Assembly: GCA_041392125.1 (NCBI GenBank)
Contig: JAWKMR010000007.1
Location: 1-64,000, forward strand
DNA from: Halomarinibacterium sp041392125
GTDB taxonomy: Bacteria; Bacteroidota; Bacteroidia; Flavobacteriales; Flavobacteriaceae
Length of the DNA stretch: 64,000 bases
Direction: 5' to 3'
Shown one piece after another: positions 8,781 to 17,199 of this stretch; within the stretch, counting starts at the first letter, position 1; each line of letters begins with the position of its first letter. A program made the position numbers and the translations under genes. Below the pieces are notes generated by a model, which was not told the origin of the DNA, did no database searches, and saw only the letters and a list, made by a program, of their open reading frames with translations.

Positions 8781-10913
8781 TTATTCTGAAGTAGTGTCTA
8801 TTAAAATCTCTAATATCTCAATCGCCGCCTCGCTAATCTTTGTTCCGGGACCATAGACGGCTACGGCACCGGCATCGAAGAGAAATTGGTAGTCCTGAGG
8901 CGGAATGACACCGCCTACAATGACCATAATATCTTCTCTACCGTATTTTTTAAGTTCTTCTATTACTTGTGGGACAAGGGTTTTATGACCGGCGGCTAGC
9001 GAGGAAACGCCTAAGATGTGTACATCGTTTTCCATAGCCTGTTTGGCGGCTTCGGCCGGGGTTTGGAAGAGGGGGCCAATGTCTACATCAAAGCCTACAT
9101 CGGCATAGCCTGTGGCTACTACTTTGGCACCTCGGTCGTGACCATCTTGCCCCATTTTGGCAATCATAATACGTGGGCGACGTCCTTCTTGTTCAGCAAA
9201 TTGGTCTGCTAATTGCCTTGCTTTTTCAAAGCTTGGGTCTTTCTTTATTTCTTTACTATACACACCGCTAAAGGATTTTATTTGTGCTTTGTACCTCCCA
9301 AAAGCCACTTCCAATGCATCACTAATTTCGCCTAAAGTAGCTCTTTCTCGTGCTGCTTCTACCGCTAAAGCTAATAAATTTCCTTCACCTGTTTGAGTGC
9401 ATTGGGTTAATTTTGAAAGTGCTACTGTAACTTTTTCAGAATTTCTTTCTGCTTTTATTTTTGTTAATAGGTTAATTTGCCCTTTACGTACTTTTTGATT
9501 GTCTACATCTAAAATCTGCAATGGGTCTTCTTTTTCCAAGCGGTATTTATTCACTCCTACAATAATATCCTGCCCACTATCAATTCTGGCTTGTTTTCTG
9601 GCAGCAGCTTCTTCTATACGGAGTTTGGGAATGCCTGCTTCAATGGCTTTGGTCATTCCGCCCAATTCCTCCACTTCTTGAATAAGCGTCCAAGCTTTTT
9701 CGGCAATCTCTTTGGTAAGGGATTCTACATAATAGCTTCCTGCCCAAGGGTCTACTGTACGGGTAATTTGCGTTTCTTGCTGAAGAAATAGTTGTGTATT
9801 TCTAGCAATGCGTGCTGAAAAATCGGTAGGTAAGGCAATGGCTTCATCTAAGGCGTTAGTGTGTAACGATTGTGTACCGCCAAAAACCGCTGCCGCCGCT
9901 TCAATACATGTTCTTGAAACATTATTGAAAGGGTCTTGCTCCGTAAGACTCCAACCACTGGTTTGACAATGGGTACGGAGGGCTAAAGATTTTTCATTTT
10001 TTGGGTGGAACTGTTGTACCAACTTTGCCCAAAGCATACGTGCCGCACGCATTTTGGCAATTTCCATAAAATGATTCATCCCAATGGCCCAGAAGAACGA
10101 AAGGCGTGGTGCAAAACTGTCGATGTCCATGCCGGCTTCAATTCCGGTACGGATGTATTCTAACCCATCGGCTAGGGTATAGGCCAATTCAATATCACAG
10201 GTGGCACCTGCTTCCTGCATATGGTACCCCGAAATAGAAATAGAGTTGAATTTAGGCATAAACTTACTGGTGTACTTAAAAATATCACCAATAATTTTCA
10301 TAGAGGGAGTAGGCGGGTAGATGTAAGTGTTTCGAACCATAAACTCCTTTAAAATATCGTTTTGAATGGTTCCTGAAAGTGCTTCCGGAGCAACGCCTTG
10401 CTCTTCAGCAGCAACAATGTAAAAAGCCATGATGGGAAGCACCGCACCGTTCATGGTCATGGAAACGCTCATTTTATCTAGTGGAATTTGATTGAATAAG
10501 ATTTTCATATCCTCCACACTATCAATGGCTACCCCTGCTTTTCCTACATCACCAACCACACGTTCGTGGTCACTGTCATAACCTCTATGTGTGGCTAAAT
10601 CGAATGCGACGGAAAGCCCTTTTTGTCCGGCGGCGAGATTTCTTCTGTAAAATGCATTGCTGTCTTCGGCTGTTGAAAAACCTGCATATTGACGAATAGT
10701 CCATGGTTTTTGAACATACATGGTAGCATAAGGGCCCCGAAGATTGGGTGTAATACCCGCTACAAAGTTGAGATGTTCTAAACTTTGTGTGTCTTTTTCT
10801 GAATATTGCGACTTAATAGAAATTCCTTCGGCAGTGGAGATTTCAGTAACTGATTCAAGGTTGTCTGAAGTGAAATTTTTGAGGGTTATATGTGAGACAT
10901 TTTTTCTACCCAT
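8781..10913 (-). CDS. mutB: Methylmalonyl-CoA mutase large (alpha) subunit
   Basis: 710 aa. Interconverts succinyl-CoA and methylmalonyl-CoA using adenosylcobalamin. The TIM-barrel catalytic half starts about residue 55 (RGPYATMYVQKPWTIRQYAGF) and includes RTHCQTSGWSLTEQDP. The C-terminal cobalamin domain has DGHDRG with the lower-axial ligand at about H592, followed by GVSSLAAGHKTL and VGGVIPP. It pairs with the smaller MutA encoded upstream; a lipoprotein gene lies between them (4 nt from mutB). Confidence 0.97.
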   Translation of the reverse strand: MGRKNVSHITLKNFTSDNLESVTEISTAEGISIKSQYSEKDTQSLEHLNFVAGITPNLRGPYATMYVQKPWTIRQYAGFSTAEDSNAFYRRNLAAGQKGLSVAFDLATHRGYDSDHERVVGDVGKAGVAIDSVEDMKILFNQIPLDKMSVSMTMNGAVLPIMAFYIVAAEEQGVAPEALSGTIQNDILKEFMVRNTYIYPPTPSMKIIGDIFKYTSKFMPKFNSISISGYHMQEAGATCDIELAYTLADGLEYIRTGIEAGMDIDSFAPRLSFFWAIGMNHFMEIAKMRAARMLWAKLVQQFHPKNEKSLALRTHCQTSGWSLTEQDPFNNVSRTCIEAAAAVFGGTQSLHTNALDEAIALPTDFSARIARNTQLFLQQETQITRTVDPWAGSYYVESLTKEIAEKAWTLIQEVEELGGMTKAIEAGIPKLRIEEAAARKQARIDSGQDIIVGVNKYRLEKEDPLQILDVDNQKVRKGQINLLTKIKAERNSEKVTVALSKLTQCTQTGEGNLLALAVEAARERATLGEISDALEVAFGRYKAQIKSFSGVYSKEIKKDPSFEKARQLADQFAEQEGRRPRIMIAKMGQDGHDRGAKVVATGYADVGFDVDIGPLFQTPAEAAKQAMENDVHILGVSSLAAGHKTLVPQVIEELKKYGREDIMVIVGGVIPPQDYQFLFDAGAVAVYGPGTKISEAAIEILEILIDTTSE

Positions 10914-10917
10914 AGTG

Positions 10918-11514
10918 CTATTTAGATTCCGGTAAATCGTAATTAATGAGGTATTGATAATAAGCGTCTAACATCATATACATCGCTAAGTAACTGTCGC
11001 CTACAATTTTTTGCACATCTACCCGCATGGGTTCGGCTATTTTATCGGGAGCTAAATAGTTTACTTTACGCAGACTTAATAGTCGTGCTTTTATGTCTTG
11101 ATCTGAAATATTTTCAAAAAGGCAGTTTACATAATCGCTGTGATAATTAAGATTGGATTTTGTATTTCCAATGTTCCAAAGGCCATCAATTTGTTTTAAC
11201 TTTTTTAAAAGTTGGAGGGAATGCGGGGATACAATTTCATCAAATTTTGCCTCACCTGAAAAGCCAAAATAGACAAAGTTCATATAGCCCTCTATATAGT
11301 AATTTGGAGTTCCTTTTTTATACTCACGATTTTTATTATAGTAAGCGCCTATATCTTCTTGAAAACTGTACAAAGCTTCATGCATTAGGGCCTTATCTGC
11401 CCCGGGGCATTCTACCAACTGGGGTTTGTCTTGGTATTTGTATTCTAAAGGTTTTTCGCAGCTAAAACATGCTGCTGCTAAAAGAGTAACCACTAAAAAT
11501 TTAAATACTTTCAT
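10918..11514 (-). CDS. Predicted lipoprotein, unknown function
   Basis: 198 aa. A short signal peptide ends in the lipobox AACFSC (C19), so the mature protein is probably a lipid-anchored periplasmic or surface protein. The rest is soluble, aromatic-rich and mostly helical in appearance (SFQEDIGAYYNKNREY, LAMYMMLDAYYQYL). No family is recognised. It overlaps the mutA 3' end by 14 nt and ends 4 nt before mutB, so it is co-expressed with two cytoplasmic mutase subunits, an odd place for an exported protein. Confidence 0.75.
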   Translation of the reverse strand: MKVFKFLVVTLLAAACFSCEKPLEYKYQDKPQLVECPGADKALMHEALYSFQEDIGAYYNKNREYKKGTPNYYIEGYMNFVYFGFSGEAKFDEIVSPHSLQLLKKLKQIDGLWNIGNTKSNLNYHSDYVNCLFENISDQDIKARLLSLRKVNYLAPDKIAEPMRVDVQKIVGDSYLAMYMMLDAYYQYLINYDLPESK

Positions 11515-12871
11515 GTGCTAATCGATTTTTTTCAATGTTTTCTGAAATTCTTTTTTCTATAATAGGTTCAATGATGGTTTTTCGGGGTTTTGTTTTTACA
11601 AAAGGATATAATTCTAAATTATGAGACATAGTATCTTCTTGGTTTTGGTACTTGTTGGTTCCAATCAAAATGAGCTTCCCGGTATCGAACCATTCTTGTT
11701 CCTTTTGGGCACTTTCCTTAATTTTTTTCTGAATAGTACCTTCTTTTAGTTGTTTTAAAAACCCGCCTCCTTTTTCAATATCTTTAAAAATGTCCAAAGC
11801 CTTTTCGGCAATTTCTTCGGTTAATTTTTCAATATAATAACTACCATCTGCCGGATTTGAAACAGTATCGAAATAACTTTCAGCTTTTAAAACGAGAAGT
11901 TGGTTTCTGGAAATTCGCTCTCCAAATTCATTGCTTTTATGATACAAGACATCATAAGGAATATTGCAAACAGTATTAGCACCCCCTAATACGGCACTCA
12001 TACATTCGGTCGTAGTGCGGAGCATATTTACATTGTAATCATAGAGTGTTTTATTTCGCTTACTAGGAATAGCGATTATGTGACAAGTTTCTGAAAAACC
12101 ATATTCCGAAGCAAGCGTTGCGTACAATAACCGAAGGGCTCTAAGTTTGGCGATTTCAAAAAAGTAGTTACTGCCCACACTTATTTTAAAAGTTATTTTA
12201 AGTGTTTTATGATGCTGAAAATGATTTAAATATTCATTGGCATGAGCCACAGCATAGGCTAATTGTTGCGCGATATTGGCCCCTGCATTTTGGTATAATG
12301 AAGTATCTACACTTAATATATTTTCAGAAGGATTTTTTGAGATGATTTCTTCTAAAATTTGATGGTCTTTTTCCAAAGAGTGAAACCAATTCCCTTCTCT
12401 GCAAAGGTGCCCGATAAGGTCTAAATTATAGAAAACAGTGGCTTTTTTTGATTGTAGCCATGGAATGATTGTTTTTAAAAAATTAGCATCTAAAAACTTG
12501 AAATGAAAATAGATAGCCGTTTTTTCAAATGAAAATTTTGAAAATACTTTTTCCAGCGAAAAAGACTTTTCGGCAGTGAGGTACACCGCTTCAGCACCAC
12601 GATTAATCGCATCTAAAATGAGTGTATTGCTGATGGTTTCATCATCAATAAAAACATGTTGTGCGATAGCCCAATGAGGAGGATGCCCCGGAATAATGGT
12701 AACTCCATTTTTAAAATCGTCTTGATGATAAAAAGGGCGTACGTTAATACCTTCCAGACTTTGCCAAACAAGCGTTTCATTATAATCGGACCCCTTAAGG
12801 TCTGCTTGTATTTTTTGTTTCCATTGCTTAGCAGAAACCGAATCGAATTCTGAAAAAAGAACGTTACTCAT
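11501..12871 (-). CDS. mutA: Methylmalonyl-CoA mutase small (beta) subunit
   Basis: About 456 aa from the ATG at 12871. That start overlaps the FtsB-like stop as ATGAGTAA and gives MSNVLFSEFDSVSAKQW; an ATG four codons earlier is possible. It has the mutase barrel fold (VRPFYHQDD, LRLLYATLASEYG, TTTECMSAVLGGANTVCNIPYD) but no cobalamin-binding DxHxxG domain, as is normal for the non-catalytic subunit of the heterodimer. It works with MutB in propionate/odd-chain and succinate metabolism. Confidence 0.92.
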   Translation of the reverse strand: MSNVLFSEFDSVSAKQWKQKIQADLKGSDYNETLVWQSLEGINVRPFYHQDDFKNGVTIIPGHPPHWAIAQHVFIDDETISNTLILDAINRGAEAVYLTAEKSFSLEKVFSKFSFEKTAIYFHFKFLDANFLKTIIPWLQSKKATVFYNLDLIGHLCREGNWFHSLEKDHQILEEIISKNPSENILSVDTSLYQNAGANIAQQLAYAVAHANEYLNHFQHHKTLKITFKISVGSNYFFEIAKLRALRLLYATLASEYGFSETCHIIAIPSKRNKTLYDYNVNMLRTTTECMSAVLGGANTVCNIPYDVLYHKSNEFGERISRNQLLVLKAESYFDTVSNPADGSYYIEKLTEEIAEKALDIFKDIEKGGGFLKQLKEGTIQKKIKESAQKEQEWFDTGKLILIGTNKYQNQEDTMSHNLELYPFVKTKPRKTIIEPIIEKRISENIEKNRLAHESI

Positions 12872-13199
12872 GGTTGTTTTCATTTTTTATACTATCCTCG
12901 TGTTGAATAATATAAATATCTTCGTTTTCACGTTTTAAGTAATATTTTTCTCGGGCATACTTTTCAACTTCGTCGCTGTCATTCATTTTTTCGATGAAAG
13001 CTTTGTCGTTTTTTATTTCTTCTTCATAAAATTCTTTGCTCTTTTCCAAGGCATCTATATCGTCATTCAATTCTTTATGAATAAAATACGAATTGGTGTC
13101 GAAAAAAATCATCCAAACCAAAAAGAGCAAAAATATAAGTACATATTTGTTACTTATAAACCGAAACCACTTGTTCTTTTTTAGTTCTGAAAATTTCAT
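12864..13199 (-). CDS. FtsB/DivIC-like septum formation initiator
   Basis: 111 aa. One transmembrane helix (about residues 18-36) is followed by a periplasmic coiled coil (ELNDDIDALEKSKEFYEEEIKN) and the C-terminal YAREKYYLKRENEDIYII block that marks FtsB/DivIC proteins. These bridge FtsL and FtsQ at the division septum. It lies between udk (10 nt upstream) and mutA (8-nt overlap). Confidence 0.9.
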   Translation of the reverse strand: MKFSELKKNKWFRFISNKYVLIFLLFLVWMIFFDTNSYFIHKELNDDIDALEKSKEFYEEEIKNDKAFIEKMNDSDEVEKYAREKYYLKRENEDIYIIQHEDSIKNENNHE

Positions 13200-13209
13200 T
13201 CAGGTAAAA

Positions 13210-13818
13210 TTACGATAATCTTTGATGAATAATATTCCGAATCAACTTTACGGCTACTGTATTATAACGGTTGGTTGGGATGATGATATCTGCATACTCT
13301 TTAGTAGGCTCTATAAACTGCTGATGCATTGGTTTCAACGTACTTTGATAGCGATTGAGTACTTCGTTTAAATCCCTGCCACGCTCTGAAATATCTCTTT
13401 TCAACCTTCGTATTAATCGTTCATCACTGTCTGCGTGTACATATAATTTTACGTCGAACATTTCCCGAATTTCAGGATGTGTAAGGATTAAAATTCCCTC
13501 TACAATAACTACTTTTTTAGGAAAGGTTTTAAGGGTTTCTTTGGTTCTGTTATGCTCAACAAAAGAGTAGATAGGTTGATCTATGGCGTTACCTTTTCGT
13601 AGTTCCTGTAAATGCTGTACCAACAACTCAAAGTCGATGGCTTTGGGGTGGTCGAAATTTATTTTTTCTCGTTCGGCATAGCTTAAATGACTGGTGTCGT
13701 GGTAATAAGAATCTTGCGAAATGATACACACTTCGTCTTTGGGGAGTTCTTCCACTATTTGCTGTACAACAGTAGTTTTTCCACTACCAGTCCCTCCGGC
13801 AATACCAATAATGAGCAT
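13210..13818 (-). CDS. udk: Uridine kinase
   Basis: 202 aa, standard length. Phosphorylates uridine and cytidine in pyrimidine salvage. The Walker A motif GGTGSGKTT is at residues 8-16; DSYYHD, FDHPKAIDFELL and RRLKRDISERGRD (lid and base-binding region) follow. It is the first gene of the minus-strand run. A good -7 box (13842-13835) lies about 17-24 nt upstream of its ATG. Confidence 0.96.
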   Translation of the reverse strand: MLIIGIAGGTGSGKTTVVQQIVEELPKDEVCIISQDSYYHDTSHLSYAEREKINFDHPKAIDFELLVQHLQELRKGNAIDQPIYSFVEHNRTKETLKTFPKKVVIVEGILILTHPEIREMFDVKLYVHADSDERLIRRLKRDISERGRDLNEVLNRYQSTLKPMHQQFIEPTKEYADIIIPTNRYNTVAVKLIRNIIHQRLS

Positions 13819-13834
13819 AGATTTTTGTTTGATA

Positions 13835-13842
13835 CAAAGGTA
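13835..13842 (-). promoter_or_regulatory. -7 box for udk
   Basis: On the minus strand this reads TACCTTTG, a perfect match to the Bacteroidetes TAnnTTTG element, 16 nt before the udk start codon. No clear TTTG -33 element was seen at the usual distance. Confidence 0.6.
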
Positions 13843-13954
13843 GCAATGATAGTGGAATTATTGTTTTAAAACTTTTGAAACTTCTTCTTTTTTGAAGAAT
13901 TACATTCAAGAAAGAGGAATATAATTTAGGGTAAATTAAAATAAAATTTTCCTG

Positions 13955-15076
13955 TTAATTAGGCATCAACCGTACAATACCCTGCGACTCGATCGCAATA
14001 TAAATATAGCCGTCGGGCCCCATTTTTACATTTCTTACACGACCAATGTCTTCCGCTATTTTTTCTCTTCCAATTACTTTGTTTCCGTCTAATTTTAACA
14101 ATTCAACATAACTGAATTTAAGAGACCCAACCAATAAAGCTCCTTTCCAATTGGGGTATTTGCTCCCGGTAACAAAATCCATTCCACATGGGGCAATGGA
14201 AGGCACCCAATAATGTATGGGCTGTTCCATCCCTTCTTTTTCGGTAATTTCTGTAAATTTTGTACCACTGTAATTAACGCCGTAGCTAATGACTGGCCAA
14301 CCGTAATTTTTTCCTTTCTGAATAATATTAATTTCATCCCCTCCTTTGGGCCCATGCTCGTGCTCCCAAATTTCACCAGTTTCGGGGTGTTTTACTAAGC
14401 CTTGCGGATTTCTATTTCCGTAGGCGAAAATGGCTTTTTTAGCATTTGGGCTATTTACAAAAGGATTATCTTTAGGAATACGCCCATCGTCATGTAATCG
14501 ATATATTTTTCCACAGTCTCGAGTGATATCCTGAGGGTTGGTATCTCTGTCGCCCCTTTCTCCAATAGAAAAATATACATAGCCATCATTATCAAACACA
14601 ATTCGGGAACCAAAATGCTGTCCGCTTGTACTATTGGGTTCTGCTTTGTAGAGAGATTCAATATGAGCGAGGCTATTTCCTTCTAATTTTGCACGTATTA
14701 ACTTTGTGTTTCCGCCATCTCCCGTACCTTCGGTAGCGGCATAGGTAATATAGATCCATCCATTTTCGGAATAATTTGGGTGCAGCGCAATGTCTAAAAG
14801 CCCTCCTTGTCCACGATTATAAACTTTTGGGACATTTTGAATTTCTATTTTTTGGCCATTTTTAAAATGAATGATTTCTCCACTTTTTTCTGTTATAAGC
14901 ATACTACCATCGGGAAGCCATGTCATACCCCAAGGATTACTAAGATTTTCAATTACAGTTTCAATGGTGTATGACGGTTTTGTGTTATCCGAAAGTGCAA
15001 TTTGTGTTTTATGCGGATTCGTATTACAGGACAAAAAACTTAACAAAAATAGGATTAGAATAAAGGGATTATTCAT
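13955..15076 (-). CDS. PQQ-dependent sugar dehydrogenase family lipoprotein (GSDH beta-propeller)
   Basis: 373 aa from the ATG at 15076, chosen over an ATG nine codons upstream because it gives a clean lipoprotein signal peptide ending FLSC. The six-bladed glucose/sorbosone dehydrogenase domain shows NPWGMTWLPDGSMLITEKSGEI, NRGQGGLLDIALHP, RDTNPQD, YGNRNPQGL, EHGPKGGDEINII and SIAPCGMDF. These fit the soluble quinoprotein family that oxidises aldoses. Whether it truly binds PQQ is not shown; many environmental homologues have unknown substrates. It appears monocistronic. Confidence 0.88.
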   Translation of the reverse strand: MNNPFILILFLLSFLSCNTNPHKTQIALSDNTKPSYTIETVIENLSNPWGMTWLPDGSMLITEKSGEIIHFKNGQKIEIQNVPKVYNRGQGGLLDIALHPNYSENGWIYITYAATEGTGDGGNTKLIRAKLEGNSLAHIESLYKAEPNSTSGQHFGSRIVFDNDGYVYFSIGERGDRDTNPQDITRDCGKIYRLHDDGRIPKDNPFVNSPNAKKAIFAYGNRNPQGLVKHPETGEIWEHEHGPKGGDEINIIQKGKNYGWPVISYGVNYSGTKFTEITEKEGMEQPIHYWVPSIAPCGMDFVTGSKYPNWKGALLVGSLKFSYVELLKLDGNKVIGREKIAEDIGRVRNVKMGPDGYIYIAIESQGIVRLMPN

Positions 15077-15108
15077 AGAATTTCTTTTGGTAAAAGATAG
15101 CAAAAATG

Positions 15109-15138
15109 TTTGAAAAAAAATAAAAAGGGATATATTTG
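15109..15138 (+). promoter_or_regulatory. Promoter of tRNA-Pro
   Basis: TTTG at 15109-15112, an 18-nt spacer, then TATATTTG at 15131-15138. This fits the Bacteroidetes sigma-ABfr consensus (TTTG, about 19 nt, TAnnTTTG). The tRNA begins 12 nt after the box. Confidence 0.75.
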
Positions 15139-15149
15139 CAAACCCAAAA

Positions 15150-15223
15150 CGGGATGTGGCGCAGCCTGGTAGCGTACACGCATGGGGTGCGTGTGGTCGC
15201 TGGTTCGAATCCAGTCATCCCGA
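15150..15223 (+). tRNA. tRNA-Pro (anticodon GGG)
   Basis: 74 nt cloverleaf. The acceptor stem is CGGGATG/CATCCCG with the C1-G72 pair typical of tRNA-Pro and discriminator A. The anticodon stem CACGC/GCGTG encloses the loop ATGGGGT, giving anticodon GGG. The T-arm has GGTTCGAATCC. No CCA is encoded; it must be added after transcription. Confidence 0.97.
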
Positions 15224-15343
15224 CAAACTAAAGCAAAAAGTTTACGTAGAAAATTTATTTTCTTAAGTAAGCTTTTTTGCTTTTAGTTAAAATTAAAGCA
15301 TCGCTTTAATTTGCAACAAACCTAAACTCTGGATGCACGAAGT

Positions 15344-15361
15344 GAATCCAGTCATCCCGAC
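15344..15361 (+). repeat. Duplicate of the tRNA-Pro 3' end
   Basis: An 18-nt perfect copy of tRNA-Pro positions 15207-15224 (GAATCCAGTCATCCCGAC), 137 nt downstream in the same orientation. Such copies are typical of tRNA-based attachment sites or of a decayed tRNA copy. The interval between copies (15224-15343) has no gene; it holds an inverted repeat AATTAAAGC/GCTTTAATT at 15291-15311. Confidence 0.7.
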
Positions 15362-15362
15362 C

Positions 15363-15394
15363 AAAAAAGCGGAACATTTTGTTCCGCTTTTTTT
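15363..15394. terminator. Rho-independent terminator after tRNA-Pro
   Basis: GCGGAAC and GTTCCGC pair around the loop ATTTT, flanked by A6 and T8. The symmetry could stop transcription from either side, but the only obvious upstream unit is tRNA-Pro. Confidence 0.85.
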
Positions 15395-15440
15395 ATACAG
15401 TGAGACCTAAATTTAAAAGAATGCATCCGTTTTATTGTAA

Positions 15441-15448
15441 TATATTTG
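15441..15448 (+). promoter_or_regulatory. -7 box for terC
   Basis: TATATTTG, a perfect TAnnTTTG match, 28 nt before the terC ATG. No convincing -33 element was found. Confidence 0.6.
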
Positions 15449-15476
15449 TTCTTCAAAAATCGAAACCCTTAGCTTC

Positions 15477-16193
15477 ATGGAATTTTTATCGAACCCGGAT
15501 ATCTGGATTGCCTTCTTTACTCTTTGTGCTTTGGAAATTGTTTTAGGAATAGACAACCTTATTTTTATCTCCATTTTAGCAGGGAAACTACCCAAAGAAC
15601 AACAACGAAAAGGACGACAAGTAGGGCTAAGCCTTGCATTAATTATTAGAATTGGACTGCTGTTCTCTATTTCATGGATTATGGGATTAACCTCCGATAT
15701 TTTTTCGGTATTTAACAAAGGAATTTCTGGAAGGGACCTCATCCTTATTTTGGGAGGACTTTTTTTAATTTACAAAAGCGTGAAGGAAATTCACGAAAAG
15801 ATGGAATCTAACGAGGAAGCTATTGTTCCGAAGGTAAAAAAGGTAACCTTTCAAGGTGTAGTGACCCAAATTGTATTGATAGATATTGTGTTTTCTTTTG
15901 ACTCGGTTATTACTGCCGTAGGGATGGCAGATCATATAAGTGTGATGATTGCTGCCGTAATTGTATCCATGATTATTATGATGTTAATTGCCGGGAAACT
16001 AAGTGATTTTGTGAACCGTAATCCTACCATTAAAGTATTGGCGTTAAGCTTCCTTTTAATGATTGGAACTGCACTTATTGCCGAAGGAGTCGATTTTCAT
16101 ATTCCTAAAGGATATATTTATTTCTCCATGGCATTTGCTGTTATTGTAGAAATAATCAATATACGAATTGGTTCAAGGAAGGCGAAACCTTAA
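15477..16193 (+). CDS. TerC family integral membrane protein
   Basis: 238 aa with about seven helices. Family signatures are LEIVLGIDNLIFISILAGKLP, with the intramembrane acidic residue, and LIDIVFSFDSVITAVGMADH. TerC-family proteins are linked to tellurite resistance and, in characterised members, to manganese export that protects exoenzymes and membrane proteins. The substrate here is not shown. It is a single gene with its own promoter, followed by the Usp promoter region. Confidence 0.9.
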   Translation: MEFLSNPDIWIAFFTLCALEIVLGIDNLIFISILAGKLPKEQQRKGRQVGLSLALIIRIGLLFSISWIMGLTSDIFSVFNKGISGRDLILILGGLFLIYKSVKEIHEKMESNEEAIVPKVKKVTFQGVVTQIVLIDIVFSFDSVITAVGMADHISVMIAAVIVSMIIMMLIAGKLSDFVNRNPTIKVLALSFLLMIGTALIAEGVDFHIPKGYIYFSMAFAVIVEIINIRIGSRKAKP

Positions 16194-16250
16194 TTCCACA
16201 CCCAAGTACTATTTTCTTGAATTGTTTTTTTTGAATGAATTTTTGGGAAC

Positions 16251-16293
16251 TGACCATCGTCATATTTTATCCCGGAACTCCACACTAATTTTA
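16251..16293 (+). promoter_or_regulatory. Fnr-type palindrome and -7 box upstream of usp (site 1)
   Basis: TGAC-CATC-GTCA at 16251-16262, a perfect inverted repeat, with TAATTTTA (5 of 6 fixed positions of TAnnTTTG) at 16286-16293. Centre to box start is 29.5 nt, as at five other promoters in this window. The start codon follows 24 nt after the box. Confidence 0.75.
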
Positions 16294-16316
16294 CTTCATC
16301 ATAAAAAAACAAACTC

Positions 16317-17144
16317 ATGAAAAAAATACTAGTACCTATAGATTTTTCAAATCATTCGGAATATGCTCTTGAAGTAGCGGCAACACTTGCCAAAAAACAC
16401 CAAGCAGGAATTGTTGCTTTACACATGATGGGATTGTCTGAAGCCGTTATTAATAAAGAAGATTCGCAAGATATGATGGAAGCTATGTTTTATATGAAAT
16501 TGGCCGAAAAACGCTTTCATGAATTTTTGGACAAGGATTATTTAAAAGGTATTTCTCTTGAAACTACGGTTCAAAATTATAAGCATTTTAATGAAATTGA
16601 TAGTGTGGCACACGAGTTTCAGTGCGACTTAATTGTCATGGGCTCTCACGGAAGCAGCGGACTAAAAGAGATTTTTGTTGGCTCTAATACTGAAAAAGTG
16701 GTGCGAACTTCAGAAATTCCTGTTTTGGTAGTAAAACATAAAGTGAAAGAAATAGCATTAAATACCATTGTACTCGCTTCAAATTTTGATGAAGAAGGAA
16801 TTGTAGCTTTCCGAAAAGCAAAAAAATTGGTTGATTCTTTGGGCGCTACACTAAAATTGGTTTTTGTGAATACGCCAGGCGATGGTTTTAGAAGCACCAA
16901 AGAAATTTCAGCAAAAACGAAAAACTTTCTGGAAGCCGCCAAAGTGCAAGATGAAATTGATATAACCCAATACAATGCCTATACAGTAGAAGAAGGTGTC
17001 TTTGAATATAGTAATAGTATTAAAGCAGATGCCATTGCCATGCCAACGCATGGTCGTAAAGGAATTGCACACTTTTTCTCCGGTAGCATAAGTGAAGATT
17101 TAGTAAATCATTCAAGATTGCCTGTAATTACATTGAAAATGTAG
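16317..17144 (+). CDS. Universal stress protein, tandem UspA domains
   Basis: 275 aa. The first UspA domain starts at MKKILVPIDFSNHSEYALEVA and carries the ATP-binding signature MGSHGSSG with a downstream GSNT. The second domain ends with PTHGRKG and GS, so both nucleotide motifs look intact. Usp proteins bind ATP or nucleotides and support survival during stress and growth arrest. It has its own palindrome-bearing promoter and a terminator, so it is monocistronic. It differs from the other three Usp proteins in the window, whose second domains are degenerate. Confidence 0.93.
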   Translation: MKKILVPIDFSNHSEYALEVAATLAKKHQAGIVALHMMGLSEAVINKEDSQDMMEAMFYMKLAEKRFHEFLDKDYLKGISLETTVQNYKHFNEIDSVAHEFQCDLIVMGSHGSSGLKEIFVGSNTEKVVRTSEIPVLVVKHKVKEIALNTIVLASNFDEEGIVAFRKAKKLVDSLGATLKLVFVNTPGDGFRSTKEISAKTKNFLEAAKVQDEIDITQYNAYTVEEGVFEYSNSIKADAIAMPTHGRKGIAHFFSGSISEDLVNHSRLPVITLKM

Positions 17145-17167
17145 TTGTGTGTTTTTAGTTGTTGATG

Positions 17168-17199
17168 AAAAAGTCGAAGTTTTTAGCTTCGACTTTTTT
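17168..17199. terminator. Bidirectional terminator between usp and deoC
   Basis: AAAAAGTCGAAG pairs with CTTCGACTTTTTT around a 7-nt loop. It serves the rightward usp transcript and touches the deoC stop codon on the other strand. Confidence 0.85.

Noticed and set aside
15224..15343. A second, degraded tRNA or small RNA between the tRNA 3' repeats
   Set aside because: Only short A/T-rich inverted repeats are present; no cloverleaf can be drawn beyond the copied 18 nt.
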